From: Sulfolobus sp. A20
Lineage (GTDB): Archaea > Thermoproteota > Thermoprotei_A > Sulfolobales > Sulfolobaceae
NCBI RefSeq assembly: GCF_001719125.1
Contig: NZ_CP017006.1
Location: 1,550,001-1,614,000 of the forward strand
DNA: 64,000 nt
Reading direction: 5' to 3'
In this document: positions 1-9,196 of the stretch, one piece after another
Layout: every line of letters begins with the position of its first letter
Position numbering within the stretch: position 1 is the stretch's first letter
Translations under genes and position numbers: made by a program
Notes under the pieces: model-generated
Database searches by the model: none
Seen by the model: only the letters and a program-made list of their open reading frames with translations
What the model was told of the DNA's origin: nothing

Positions 1-113
1 TTGGTTTCAACCCAGAATTTACTTATGGTCTACTAGCAACCATGAAGGAGAAATCCTCCATAGCATTAAAAAGTTCATCAAGTGCTTTTAGGTGGTATTT
101 AACTCTTAATTAA
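1..113 (+). CDS. C-terminal end of an unidentified protein (cut by window start)
   Basis: An open frame enters from the left edge in the frame starting at base 3 and stops at TAA 111-113, giving 36 visible residues that end in RWYLTLN. An in-frame ATG lies at 42, so a very short ORF is also possible. The residues match no family I recognise. It could be the tail of a real gene or a decayed fragment; more sequence to the left would settle this. Confidence 0.4.
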   Translation, partial: GFNPEFTYGLLATMKEKSSIALKSSSSAFRWYLTLN

Positions 114-279
114 CGGATACAAGATACATGCTCTCGAAAAGATTTTATTTATATTAAAATAACAAAGAACTTAGGGATATAATTTATTGAATTAGACTCA
201 TAAAATCGATTTAATTTATTCAGTGACCTTTATGTGTGCTAACAATGAATTTATTATACTCAAGAACATAGATTAAATA

Positions 280-1074
280 ATGAAGTATCAAATAATTATT
301 GCAATAATAGCTGTTGTATTAATTGTAGTTGGCATATTATTTTTGGAAAGGAATCTTTTAATAACTCAGCAAGGAAATATATCAAAGGTTGTCTTTCCAA
401 CTCAAGATCAAATTACCCCTGCTCTGGGAAGTGGTTGGAATGTAACTGGTATTCTAGAAGAGAACTTTAGCAACGCAGTATATAGTCAATATCCTGGTGC
501 TATAACGTTATACCAAGAATACATTCAGAATGGTAATCAAACCATAACTCTCACTGTATTACTCCTTAACTCTACTACTAATATCCAAGGAATTAAGGTA
601 GGGAAGTACTTGATTACAGCAAATATCACTGGTAATTCAACGCCAATAAATCTTAAGAGTATAGAAAATTTGGAACTGAGCTCGCTGAGGAGTGGCAAAG
701 GTTTATCTCCTACGCTTAACCCTCTGCTAATCCCAGTCAAGGAAAACATCACACTATTGGAGTTTGGAAATGCAACAACGAGAAATTATACGCTTTATTT
801 TGAATCAATAGAATATAACAAAACTTTCACATATATTGATTTAGCTGTATCTTCAAATATTAGTAACCTATTTAATCAATTATTATCGTCTGCCGGTAAG
901 AATGTAACCATTTCCACTTTTGACAATGCAAAGTATTTCAATATAAGCTTCACGAGCTTCTATGGTTCAGTTTATTATACTGTGGGAATTAAGGATAATT
1001 ATTTAGTCTTCATACAATCCGAGACTCCTCAATCATTCACGTTCTTTACTTATATAATAAACGAGTTACCTTGA
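280..1074 (+). CDS. Secreted or membrane-anchored hypothetical protein
   Basis: A protein of 264 residues with one hydrophobic helix at about residues 4-24 followed by a polar region rich in Asn, Thr and Ser with many N-x-S/T sequons, as expected of a glycosylated extracellular protein in Sulfolobales. No catalytic motif is visible. The ATG at 280 is preceded by a TATA-like TTATTATA at 251-258, which fits a leaderless transcript. The architecture (anchor plus sequon-rich ectodomain) recurs in this window at 12.8, 53.4 and 57.6 kb, but I see no convincing sequence similarity between them. Function unknown. Confidence 0.8.
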   Translation: MKYQIIIAIIAVVLIVVGILFLERNLLITQQGNISKVVFPTQDQITPALGSGWNVTGILEENFSNAVYSQYPGAITLYQEYIQNGNQTITLTVLLLNSTTNIQGIKVGKYLITANITGNSTPINLKSIENLELSSLRSGKGLSPTLNPLLIPVKENITLLEFGNATTRNYTLYFESIEYNKTFTYIDLAVSSNISNLFNQLLSSAGKNVTISTFDNAKYFNISFTSFYGSVYYTVGIKDNYLVFIQSETPQSFTFFTYIINELP

Positions 1075-1345
1075 GAGATTTAAGCGAATGCAGTATGTTG
1101 TCTAATTTTTACGTTAAAATAGCTTTTAGATATTAAGATTTTTTGCTAACAGATGTTTAATATACATAAATTTTGTCCAACCAATCTAAATAATTTATGT
1201 TATTAACAATCTTAATGAATCCTCGTTTCATGAAAAAAGTACAACACTAACAAGTTATAAAGTACCAGAATCTGGAAAATAGATTAAAAAGTTTTAATGA
1301 TCACCCAATTAATGAATATAAATGAGAAACACTTAAGACGATTGC

Positions 1346-2626
1346 ATGAAAGAAGAGGTAAAAGTTTCAATAGCATCAAGTATAGGGATTGCTTTTGAAT
1401 TTTATGATTTTTTAATATTTGGATTCGTAGCAAGTATATTAGCTCAACTATTCTTTCCATCATCTAATAAGATAGCATCACTCTTAGCTACTTTCGCTGC
1501 ATTTGCTACAGGTTTTGCTGGCAGACCTCTAGGAGCTATAGTTTTTGGACATTTAGGTGATAAGATAGGCAGGAAATATACTCTGATCCTCACAATGAGT
1601 ATAATGGGACTTTCATCTCTTTTCACCGGTCTATTACCAGGCTATGCTATTTTGGGCATTCTTGCCCCAACCCTATTAGTGTTGCTGAGGTTCCTTCAAG
1701 GGTTTTCACTAGGCGGGGAATTCGGAGGAGGGATAACCTTAACTGCTGAGTTCGCTAAACCATCAGAAAGAGCTACTTATGTAGGAATAGCTCAGATGGC
1801 CCAAGGTATAGGTCCGCTCATGGCTACTGGGCTTATATTTATATTCTCGTCATTAATGTCTCCACCATCATTTTCCTCAATAGGTTGGAGAATTCTATTT
1901 GTAATAGGAGCTTTCATAGCAATTATAGGTATCATTATTAGACTAAAGATTAACGAATCACCGGTATTCAAGAGAATACGAGATACTAATGAGGTATCTA
2001 AAATTCCGTTAGCTGAGGCTTTCAAAAAATATTGGAGAAGAATATTATTAGGATTAGGTTTTATAGTAGGTGGAACCACGCTCACTTATGCTACTAGTGT
2101 TTTTGCTACCTCATACTTAGAGGACATTATCGGAGTTCCAGCTAGATTAGTGTCATTAGCATTAGTGATAGGTTACGTCGTAGAAATCATTGCAATATAT
2201 GTCTTTGCAAAAATTGCAGACAAGGTAGGGAGGAAACCCATGATGATTGCTACAGCCCTAGGATTGCTTATTTTCGTCTATCCTTACTTTTTCCTAATCT
2301 CTACTGGTCTATTCTCACTGATTGTATTAGCACAAGTGATCTATTCAATCATAGGCTCAATGGGCACGGGAGCGTATGCTGCTGCATTAGCAGAGATGTT
2401 TCCTACCAAAGTGAGATATACTGCACTATCTTTTGACTATCATGTAGGTGTCGCAATATTTGGAGGAACTACTCCATTTATAGCTACTTATCTAATTCTT
2501 GCCACTGGATATAAGCTGGCTCCAGTGTTTTGGGGAATTGCTGGAATGATAGTTACATTAATAGCTTATAGTTTATATAAGGAAACTAAAGGCATAGTTT
2601 TTGAAGGTCAAGAAAAGGTGAGCTAA
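1346..2626 (+). CDS. MFS transporter, metabolite:H+ symporter (MHS) type
   Basis: A 426-residue, 12-helix major facilitator. The loop between helices 2 and 3 carries GHLGDKIGRKYTL, the MFS signature, and the second half repeats it as AKIADKVGRKPM. The helix 4-5 stretch GFSLGGEFGGG is typical of the metabolite:H+ symporter branch, which imports organic acids such as citrate, shikimate or ketoglutarate. A TATA-like ATATAAAT at 1316-1322 lies about 26 bases before the ATG. The amidohydrolase gene follows after one base, so the transporter probably imports that enzyme's substrate or a related compound. The substrate cannot be read from the sequence. Confidence 0.9.
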   Translation: MKEEVKVSIASSIGIAFEFYDFLIFGFVASILAQLFFPSSNKIASLLATFAAFATGFAGRPLGAIVFGHLGDKIGRKYTLILTMSIMGLSSLFTGLLPGYAILGILAPTLLVLLRFLQGFSLGGEFGGGITLTAEFAKPSERATYVGIAQMAQGIGPLMATGLIFIFSSLMSPPSFSSIGWRILFVIGAFIAIIGIIIRLKINESPVFKRIRDTNEVSKIPLAEAFKKYWRRILLGLGFIVGGTTLTYATSVFATSYLEDIIGVPARLVSLALVIGYVVEIIAIYVFAKIADKVGRKPMMIATALGLLIFVYPYFFLISTGLFSLIVLAQVIYSIIGSMGTGAYAAALAEMFPTKVRYTALSFDYHVGVAIFGGTTPFIATYLILATGYKLAPVFWGIAGMIVTLIAYSLYKETKGIVFEGQEKVS

Positions 2627-2627
2627 A

Positions 2628-3860
2628 TTGGATATAAGTATTAAGGGAGGGGAATTATTTACCGGAAAAGAACTATTAGGTAAGTTTAACATTTATATTA
2701 AAGATAAGAAAATTGTGGAAATTTCTAAAGAAGATAAACAAGCTGAAGTTGAAGTTAATGCCAAGGATATGTTTGTAATGCCAGGCTTAATAGATGCCCA
2801 TATACACTTAAGTGGAGTCAAAGGAGGAAGTCTGCTGAAAACTATGTTTGAGAAACCTGAGTACAGAGTTTTGAGAGCTTCAAAGTGGTTAGAGAGATTA
2901 CTACTAGCAGGTTTCACTACGGTTAGGGATTGTGGAGAGAGTATTTCAATAGCATTAAAAAGGGCTGTAAATGAGAAAATAATCAAAGGACCTAAGATCA
3001 TTGCAGCTGGAAGACCAATTTCACAAACTTTTGGCCACGGTGAATTAAGCCATGACTTACCACTAGAGTTCTCCAAAGCCTTAAGCTTCTCTGAATTTTG
3101 TGACGGTGTAGAGTCGTGTATCCATGCTTCAAGAAAAGTGTTAAGGGAAGGAGCTGATTTCATAAAGATATTCGCTACTGGAGGTGTACTGTCACAGCGG
3201 GACAAACCAGAAAATCCTCAACTAAGTTATGAGGAAATTAAGGCAATAGTTAATGAGGCTGAGAAAGTAAATACGTATGTTGCTGCACATGCTCATGGTG
3301 ATAAAGGGGCGAGAATAGCTATCGAAGCGGGTGTAAAAACTTTAGAACATGGTACTTTACTACGTGATGATACTCTAAAGTTAATGGTAGAAAAGAGAGT
3401 TAGCTTGACACCTACTTTAACTATTCAAGAATTAATATATAAATATGGTAAACAAATAGGCGTTGACGAGTGGGGACTAGAAAAGATAAATTCAGTCAGA
3501 GAAAGTGTAGCTGAAGTTGTTAGAAAGGCTAAAGAGTATGGAGTGTTAATCATTAATGGAACTGATCTAGGGTTTGAGACTGGTTTAGATGAAATTGACA
3601 TGGGTAAGAATTGGATGGAAACTGTATTACTCGTAGAAAGAGGTAATTTATCTAACGTAGAGGCATTAAGGGCTTCAACGTATAATTCAGCAATTGCAAT
3701 AGGAAATGACGCTGGGATTATAGATATTGGAAGACCAGCTGACATTATTGTAATTAACGGTAATCCTTCTGAAAATATTAGGGATATATCCAAGGTTGTT
3801 CACGTCATAAAAGATGGTAGTTTAGTAGTTGAAAATAAACGATTAACTGATTCTCTCTAA
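2628..3860 (+). CDS. Metal-dependent amidohydrolase (imidazolonepropionase/prolidase-like)
   Basis: A 410-residue enzyme of the amidohydrolase superfamily. Metal ligand motifs are visible in order: DAHIHLSG near residue 57, a Lys in DFIKIFATGG, AHAHG, EHGT and GTDLGFE. The C-terminal region (ADIIVINGNP) is the usual composite beta domain. These enzymes hydrolyse cyclic amides, peptides or esters; relatives in Sulfolobus have been described as Xaa-Pro dipeptidases or lactonases, but the substrate here is open. The start is TTG at 2628, supported by the ribosome binding site GGTGA at 2617-2621 inside the end of the transporter gene, so the two are probably co-translated. The 3' end overlaps the convergent methyltransferase by 18 bases. 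Confidence 0.88.
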   Translation: MDISIKGGELFTGKELLGKFNIYIKDKKIVEISKEDKQAEVEVNAKDMFVMPGLIDAHIHLSGVKGGSLLKTMFEKPEYRVLRASKWLERLLLAGFTTVRDCGESISIALKRAVNEKIIKGPKIIAAGRPISQTFGHGELSHDLPLEFSKALSFSEFCDGVESCIHASRKVLREGADFIKIFATGGVLSQRDKPENPQLSYEEIKAIVNEAEKVNTYVAAHAHGDKGARIAIEAGVKTLEHGTLLRDDTLKLMVEKRVSLTPTLTIQELIYKYGKQIGVDEWGLEKINSVRESVAEVVRKAKEYGVLIINGTDLGFETGLDEIDMGKNWMETVLLVERGNLSNVEALRASTYNSAIAIGNDAGIIDIGRPADIIVINGNPSENIRDISKVVHVIKDGSLVVENKRLTDSL

Positions 3861-4364
3861 AACTAGACCATAATGGTAAGGTGTTGGATTGAACCTTTTT
3901 ACGATCTTAAATCCCTTAAACCAATATAGGTATTCTTTCTCGCTCATCCTTATACTGACTGGGGGTCCGAAATTAGTATTTTCTTTTTTCCAATCAATTA
4001 TTATAACTCTTCCATCATCCTTAAGTATTCTATTCACCTCGTTAATTATTTCCTCCTTGTTCTCCATATCGTGAAACGAATTAGCGAACAAGATGTAATC
4101 TACCGATTTATTTTCGATTGTTTTTGAGTCCGTAAGAGTAATGGCATTACTAATTTTCCTCTTAACTTCTTCTAAGGCTATAACGTTAACATCAATACAA
4201 TAAAGCTTAGATGCGTACTGAACTAGATATTTGCAATAAAATCCATTACCACAGCCGTAGTCTACTATTACAACGCCCTTATTCGTAATGACACTAGGTA
4301 AGAACTCTTCTGGTCTCTCATATTTCCTTCTAAACTCTTCTGGGGGATAAAAATGGCCGTGCAT
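3843..4364 (-). CDS. Class I SAM-dependent methyltransferase
   Basis: A 173-residue protein with the class I fold: motif I VDYGCGNGFY, an acidic residue after strand 2 (YCIDVN), NSFHDM at motif IV and a DDGRVIIIDW post-motif strand. It resembles the UbiE/Methyltransf_11 group, whose substrates range from small molecules to proteins. It stands alone, convergent with the amidohydrolase, so the neighbourhood gives no substrate hint. Confidence 0.85.
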   Translation of the reverse strand: MHGHFYPPEEFRRKYERPEEFLPSVITNKGVVIVDYGCGNGFYCKYLVQYASKLYCIDVNVIALEEVKRKISNAITLTDSKTIENKSVDYILFANSFHDMENKEEIINEVNRILKDDGRVIIIDWKKENTNFGPPVSIRMSEKEYLYWFKGFKIVKRFNPTPYHYGLVLERIS

Positions 4365-4539
4365 TAAAAATTATAGACCATGAATAAATATAAAGATTAA
4401 TGGTTTTAAGTTCTGTGTAAGTTTTATCAAAAAGATAAAAGGTTTAAAAATCTTGTACTCCCTATAGATGAAGTAAAATTCTTATCGCAATGTTTTAAAT
4501 CAATGCATCACCTCAATAGTGTAGACAAGAATGTAAGTG

Positions 4540-6054
4540 TTATCTTTTCTCTTCCGTGATCTTCCTTCTCAATAAATATCTCTGTATTTTCCCACTTTCA
4601 GTCTTGGGTAATTTGTCGACGAAGTCCACTTTTTCTAGATGTACGTGCTTAGAGTATTTAGTAGAGACATACTTCATTATCTCATCTTTCAATTTTTCGT
4701 TTGGTTCATAACCTGGTTTCAATACCACGTACGCATGAAGAATATGACCTCTTACAGGATCTTCATCTGCAACTACTGCCGACTCAAGAACTGCTGGAAA
4801 TTCTAATAGTACGCTCTCTACCTCAAACGGACCAACTCTATATCCAGAAATCTTAACTACGTCATCTTTTCTACCTACAAACCAGAAGTATCCATCGGAA
4901 TCCTTGTATGCATTGTCCCCAGTTAGATACCAATCTCCCCTAAATGAGTCTTTAGTCTTCTCAGGGTTATTTATATAACCTAGAAAATGAAAACCTGGAG
5001 AAGTTCTCTTTACTGCGATAATGTCGTCTATCACGTCAACATCATAGCCTGGAGCAGGTAGACCCATACTACCGATCTTTACCTCAGCATCATATCCCCA
5101 ACCGTTGTACACTACCATTCCTACTTCAGTCTGACCGTAATGATCTTTGATCATAACGTTATAGTTATCTTTAAACCACCTTATTACTTCTGGATTTAAA
5201 GGCTCTCCCGCAGAACTAGCTCTCTCTAAGACTAAATCATATTTCTTCTTCACAGTCCCAGCTATCATCCTATATGCTGTAGGAGCAAACGCGAAATTAG
5301 TTATCTTGTTCTCTTCCATAAACTCCATTGTCCTATCTGGCTGAAACGGTTCATCAAGGAAGATTACTGTCTTTCTAAAGAGCAAAGGACCAATAATCCC
5401 ATAATATAGTCCATATGCCCAGCCCGGATCTGCTGGATTCCAAAAAACGTCTCTCTCCCTCAGCCCTATCCCGTACTTCATATAAACATATGTGTTAAGA
5501 AGTAGTCTCTTCGATATTAACGCTCCCTTAGGAAGACCAGTAGTTCCAGATGTGTAGAGGAGAATTATCGGATCGTCCCAAGAGGTCTTATTTGGCTCTT
5601 TTAATTCTCCGTAACTTAACATATCATCTAGTTTAGAGAAAGGAGTACATGATATTTTCTCCTTTTGATCATCTTGACAGAATATAACCTTAGGTTTAAT
5701 ATCATTAATTCGCATTTCTATGGCTTTAGGTCCGAATGCGGTAAATAGTGGCTGATATATAGCTCCTATACTTAACGTTGCTAATAGGACAATAATCTGC
5801 TCTATTTTCTTAGAAGCCAAAACTGATATAACGTCTCCTTTCTTTACTCCTTGAATTTCCTTTAAGTAAAGCCCTAACTTAAATGCCTTAATTTTTAGGT
5901 CATAAAAAGTTATTTTCTCTCTTCCATCTTTAGATATCCTTATTACTGCCTCTCCCTCATGAGAAGTTAAGGAAAATACTGGATTATCTTCCTTTACAAA
6001 ATTTATAGCTTCTCTCAAATTAAATTTCTCCTTCACTTCGCTATAAGATGTCAT
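4540..6054 (-). CDS. AMP-forming acyl-CoA synthetase
   Basis: A 504-residue member of the ANL adenylation superfamily. The P-loop motif LYTSGTTGLPKG, the adenine-binding DHYGQTE, the hinge region GRKDDVVKISGYR and the C-terminal lysine motif LPKTESGKIQR are all present. It activates a carboxylic acid to acyl-AMP and then acyl-CoA. The length and motifs resemble medium-chain or aryl acyl-CoA synthetases rather than full-length acetyl-CoA synthetase (about 650 residues). It is monocistronic; the upstream gap is very short and AT-rich. Two longer paralogs lie at 18.6 and 28.5 kb. Confidence 0.9.
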   Translation of the reverse strand: MTSYSEVKEKFNLREAINFVKEDNPVFSLTSHEGEAVIRISKDGREKITFYDLKIKAFKLGLYLKEIQGVKKGDVISVLASKKIEQIIVLLATLSIGAIYQPLFTAFGPKAIEMRINDIKPKVIFCQDDQKEKISCTPFSKLDDMLSYGELKEPNKTSWDDPIILLYTSGTTGLPKGALISKRLLLNTYVYMKYGIGLRERDVFWNPADPGWAYGLYYGIIGPLLFRKTVIFLDEPFQPDRTMEFMEENKITNFAFAPTAYRMIAGTVKKKYDLVLERASSAGEPLNPEVIRWFKDNYNVMIKDHYGQTEVGMVVYNGWGYDAEVKIGSMGLPAPGYDVDVIDDIIAVKRTSPGFHFLGYINNPEKTKDSFRGDWYLTGDNAYKDSDGYFWFVGRKDDVVKISGYRVGPFEVESVLLEFPAVLESAVVADEDPVRGHILHAYVVLKPGYEPNEKLKDEIMKYVSTKYSKHVHLEKVDFVDKLPKTESGKIQRYLLRRKITEEKR

Positions 6055-6416
6055 ATTATTTTATTGTATACGGAGAAATATAAAGATATAATGAAACATT
6101 TATCTGGCTATGTGTATGAAAATATTATAAATTTTCCATATGCTAGCTGTCTTTCATATTGGTGCTACGTGGTTATGAAAATATTAACCGAATCCAGCTT
6201 ATTAAATCAGTCTATTTCTTATAAGCACGTTACAGTATTTTTTCCATTAATTTTTTATTTTAAAATTTATTGACTGAGAGAATTACCGATGAGCAACTAT
6301 CTTATAAGGATATAACGTCTTCTAAAGACTGTTCATAATTATCTAGGAAATTTATTAATGTTCATGATATTCGTTTCTTTGAGAATGAATATTTAAAATA
6401 CAAGTTAATAATTGAA

Positions 6417-6818
6417 TCAAAAACGAGATACTTTGATTACGAAGTATCCCATGATAATTGCTATCACGTGTGCTGAAGTGCAGTAAATACAAATAGCATG
6501 TATTAGATCAATTTCAGTATAAATTAGATATCCTACGAAGATAATACCTACCACCCATGGGAAAATTGTTAATTCCCTCTTTATCATCCAAAGTGACATC
6601 ATTAGTATAAACCAAGCTAATCCTAAAACAGAAACAGGTATGCCGAAAAATCTTGAGTATGGACTTGATGCTACAGTACTACAACTAACATAGGAGTTGA
6701 CATTACAGTATCCAGTTAGATGAGTTTGAAACAATGTTTCATATGTTAAATAAGAAGAGATTAGTATACCTATTGTTGAAAGTAAAACGAAGACGAGGGT
6801 TAACGATCTTGATGACAT
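6417..6818 (-). CDS. Vitamin K epoxide reductase (VKOR) family disulfide-forming enzyme
   Basis: A 133-residue, four-helix membrane protein. It has the VKOR cysteine set: loop cysteines Cys38 and Cys46, and the quinone-site pair Cys110-x-x-Cys113 (CIYC), with a conserved Ser-containing stretch between them. Prokaryotic VKOR homologs reoxidise a DsbA- or thioredoxin-like partner and pass electrons to quinone, so they drive disulfide formation, which matters in thermoacidophiles. No thioredoxin-fold partner is fused to it or encoded next to it. Confidence 0.9.
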   Translation of the reverse strand: MSSRSLTLVFVLLSTIGILISSYLTYETLFQTHLTGYCNVNSYVSCSTVASSPYSRFFGIPVSVLGLAWFILMMSLWMIKRELTIFPWVVGIIFVGYLIYTEIDLIHAICIYCTSAHVIAIIMGYFVIKVSRF

Positions 6819-6877
6819 TAATGAATCAAATACATCGTGATTTTTAAAGACTCGTATGAATCTTTTTGACAGTTACC

Positions 6878-6920
6878 CTGACTTCCTTCCCGCCAAAGAG
6901 GCTTTCCTCAACTTTGTAAG
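6878..6920 (-). repeat. IS200/IS605-type right-end hairpin relic
   Basis: Read on the minus strand this is AAAGCCTC, TTTGGCGGGAAGGA, AGTCAG. It matches the layout of an IS200/IS605 right end (CCTC, stem GCCCTTTAGGGC, then GGGGAGGATGTCAG) with several losses in the stem. No transposase gene is near. Confidence 0.55.
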
Positions 6921-7464
6921 CTATAGTTAAATTACCCACCAATGATAACTACCATAAGTCTTTTCTAAACCCCTTTTATAATACCAAATAAACAATTTAG
7001 TTGGAATATGTCTTGATCGAGAAATGAGTACAAAATTGTAAAAGCGTAAAAATGACATAAGGAGTATAATAAATAGAAAATTATAATTGAATATAATTGA
7101 ATATATGAGTAGGTTTAAAACTTATTATTATGAGGGCGTAAAATCAACCATTATGAGCTTCTTTTCAATAATATTTCAGATTAGAAGGACATAAATTCAA
7201 TATATAAGTATGAGAATAGTCATGAAAACTTTTTATACTAAATTTTATCCTCTACAGAACGGCGTTAAATCATAGAAATATATGATAAAATGAAAAGTTA
7301 CAGTTAAGATACACATTATACTGAATTATTTATTTTAGAACGCGATGACGAATAAAAAGTTTCTATTACATTTTTGTAGAATAACATTTAATATATCCTT
7401 ACTTTATATCATTTTGACTTCTTCATTATAAGTAATTCTATATACCAAAGATTTTAAAATAAAG
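6921..7464. other. AT-rich intergenic region before gdhA
   Basis: Apart from the hairpin relic just to the left I see no gene. There is a short direct repeat, TTGAATATAA followed by TTGAATATA, at about 7085-7106. A 29-codon ORF starts near 7106 but has no ribosome binding site or recognisable content, so I do not call it. The gdhA promoter is at the right edge. Confidence 0.5.
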
Positions 7465-7501
7465 TTGGAATAAATTTATAATCTACTATTCCAATAAGAT
7501 A
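7465..7501 (+). promoter_or_regulatory. gdhA promoter with inverted repeat around the TATA box
   Basis: A TATA box TTTATA lies at 7475-7480, about 25 bases before the ATG, which fits a leaderless transcript. It is framed by a perfect 8-bp inverted repeat: TTGGAATA at 7465-7472 and TATTCCAA at 7487-7494. A factor bound here would cover the TATA box or the transcription start, as Lrp-type repressors often do in archaea. The repeat is seen directly; the regulator is unknown. Confidence 0.6.
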
Positions 7502-8764
7502 ATGATGGAAGAAGTTCTCAGTTCTAGTTTGTATACTCAACAAGTTAAGAAATTGTATAAGGTAGGGGAAATTTTAGGCTTAGATAATGAAACTTTAGAT
7601 ACCTTGTCTAAGCCAGAAAGAGTTATTCAAGTCAAAATACAAATAAGGGGATCTGATGGAAAAATAAAGACTTTTATGGGTTGGAGGAGCCAGCATAATT
7701 CTGCTTTAGGACCTTATAAGGGTGGAGTTAGATACCATCCTAACGTAACTGAGGACGAAGTAGTAGCACTATCAATGATAATGACCTGGAAGAACTCCCT
7801 CTTACTACTACCTTATGGAGGAGGAAAAGGAGGAATTAGGGTTGATCCTCAAAAATTAACTAAAGACGAAATAGAACAATTATCTAGAAAGTATATACAA
7901 GCTATATATAAATATTTAGGAAGTGACTTAGATATTCCTGCACCCGATGTTAATACTAATCCTCAAACAATGGCGTGGTTTCTAGACGAGTATATCAAAA
8001 TTACTGGAAGAATTGACTTTGCCGTATTTACTGGAAAACCAGTCGAGTTAGGAGGGATTGGAGTTAGATTATACAGTACTGGGCTGGGAGTAGCTACTAT
8101 AGCTAAGGAAGCTAGTAAGAAGTACATTGGAGGAATTGAAGGAGCTAGAGTAATTATACAAGGTTATGGAAATGTAGGATCCTTTGCTGCTAAGTTCCTA
8201 CATGAAATGGGTGCAAAGATCATCGGAATTAGCGATTCAAAAGGAGGAGTTATTAATGAAAATGGGATAGATCCAGAGAAGGCGATGGAGATTAGAGATA
8301 AGACCGGAAGCGTAGTAAACTATCCTGAAGGTAAGAAAGTAACTAATGATGAACTACTGATCTCTAACTGTGACATATTAATACCCGCAGCTATAGAGAA
8401 CGTTATAAATAAGTTTAATGCACCAAAGGTTAAAGCTAAAATCATAGTTGAAGGTGCTAATGGACCTTTAACCGCTGATGCCGACGATATAATGAAACAA
8501 AGAGGAATAGTTGTTATACCAGACATTTTAGCAAATGCGGGAGGAGTCGTAGGGAGTTATGTAGAGTGGGCTAACAATAAAATGGGTGAAATAATAAAGG
8601 ACGAAGAGGCTAAGAAGCTAATCGTAGATAGAATGACTAATGCATTTAGCACACTTTATGAATATCATCAAAGAAAGATGGAAGACCACGACTTAAGAAC
8701 AGCTGCTATGGCTCTAGCTGTTGATAGAGTTGTAAGCGCAATGAAAGCTAGGAGTTTATTGTAG
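7502..8764 (+). CDS. gdhA: Glutamate dehydrogenase
   Basis: A 420-residue enzyme of normal length for archaeal hexameric glutamate dehydrogenase, which interconverts glutamate with 2-oxoglutarate and ammonia. The catalytic lysine lies in [15 protein letters not shown], the substrate-binding aspartate in PAPDVNT, and the Rossmann dinucleotide site in [12 protein letters not shown]. Two ATG codons are adjacent at 7502 and 7505; the distance from the TATA box suits the first. It is transcribed alone. Its product links amino acid breakdown, including the aromatic transamination that feeds IorAB at 26 kb, to 2-oxoglutarate. Confidence 0.97.
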   Translation: MMEEVLSSSLYTQQVKKLYKVGEILGLDNETLDTLSKPERVIQVKIQIRGSDGKIKTFMGWRSQHNSALGPYKGGVRYHPNVTEDEVVALSMIMTWKNSLLLLPYGGGKGGIRVDPQKLTKDEIEQLSRKYIQAIYKYLGSDLDIPAPDVNTNPQTMAWFLDEYIKITGRIDFAVFTGKPVELGGIGVRLYSTGLGVATIAKEASKKYIGGIEGARVIIQGYGNVGSFAAKFLHEMGAKIIGISDSKGGVINENGIDPEKAMEIRDKTGSVVNYPEGKKVTNDELLISNCDILIPAAIENVINKFNAPKVKAKIIVEGANGPLTADADDIMKQRGIVVIPDILANAGGVVGSYVEWANNKMGEIIKDEEAKKLIVDRMTNAFSTLYEYHQRKMEDHDLRTAAMALAVDRVVSAMKARSLL

Positions 8765-8852
8765 TTCTTTAATTTTATATTAAACTTATTTGTTAGAGAC
8801 TTTTTGTTTATAATATCACACTACAAATTATGTTTTTTAAAGCCAATTTTAG

Positions 8853-8960
8853 ATGTAGATGGGAGGGGTTACTTGAGCCTCTTGACTGCCTCTTATGTGA
8901 GAATCGATGAGGGGAAACAATTAGATGCCCTAAGGTAACCTTAAGGGGTTGGAGGAAATC
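8853..8960 (+). repeat. Transposon-end-like remnant, copy 1 of a pair
   Basis: This stretch shares a block with 11608-11692: both read CTTGACT, a TCTTAnnTGAGA- or CCTTAAATGAGA-like run, then TCGATGAGGGGAA. Here it is followed by ATGCCCTAAGGTAACC, the same run seen as GCCCTAAGGTAACC at 59.1 kb. The CCTAAGG-AACC run precedes the right-end hairpin in several IS200/IS605 transposons as I remember them. I read it as the tail of a lost tnpB-type element. The rest of the gap to 9196 holds no gene that I can support. Confidence 0.45.
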
Positions 8961-9196
8961 AACAAGGAGTATATGTGGATAAGAAGTTGTCTAATAATGC
9001 TAAGTATAGAGTAAGTATTTTAGGGATTTGGCGTCATGCTAATGCTAAGCCATTTTGAGGATATAATCTTACTAACTTCTATTTTGATGCCTAGAAAAAA
9101 GGTTTATGGGCATTTTATCATTCCCTTCTTTAAGGAAAAACCTATCATCATCTTGCAATGCAACTTGGAAATTTATAAAAAGATTTTCATTAAAAA

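Noticed and set aside
6064-6273. 69-residue plus-strand ORF divergent from an acyl-CoA synthetase
   Set aside because: No ribosome binding site, no recognisable content, composition like non-coding AT-rich DNA; probably chance.
7106-7195. 29-codon ORF in the gap before gdhA
   Set aside because: Too short, with no ribosome binding site or family resemblance.
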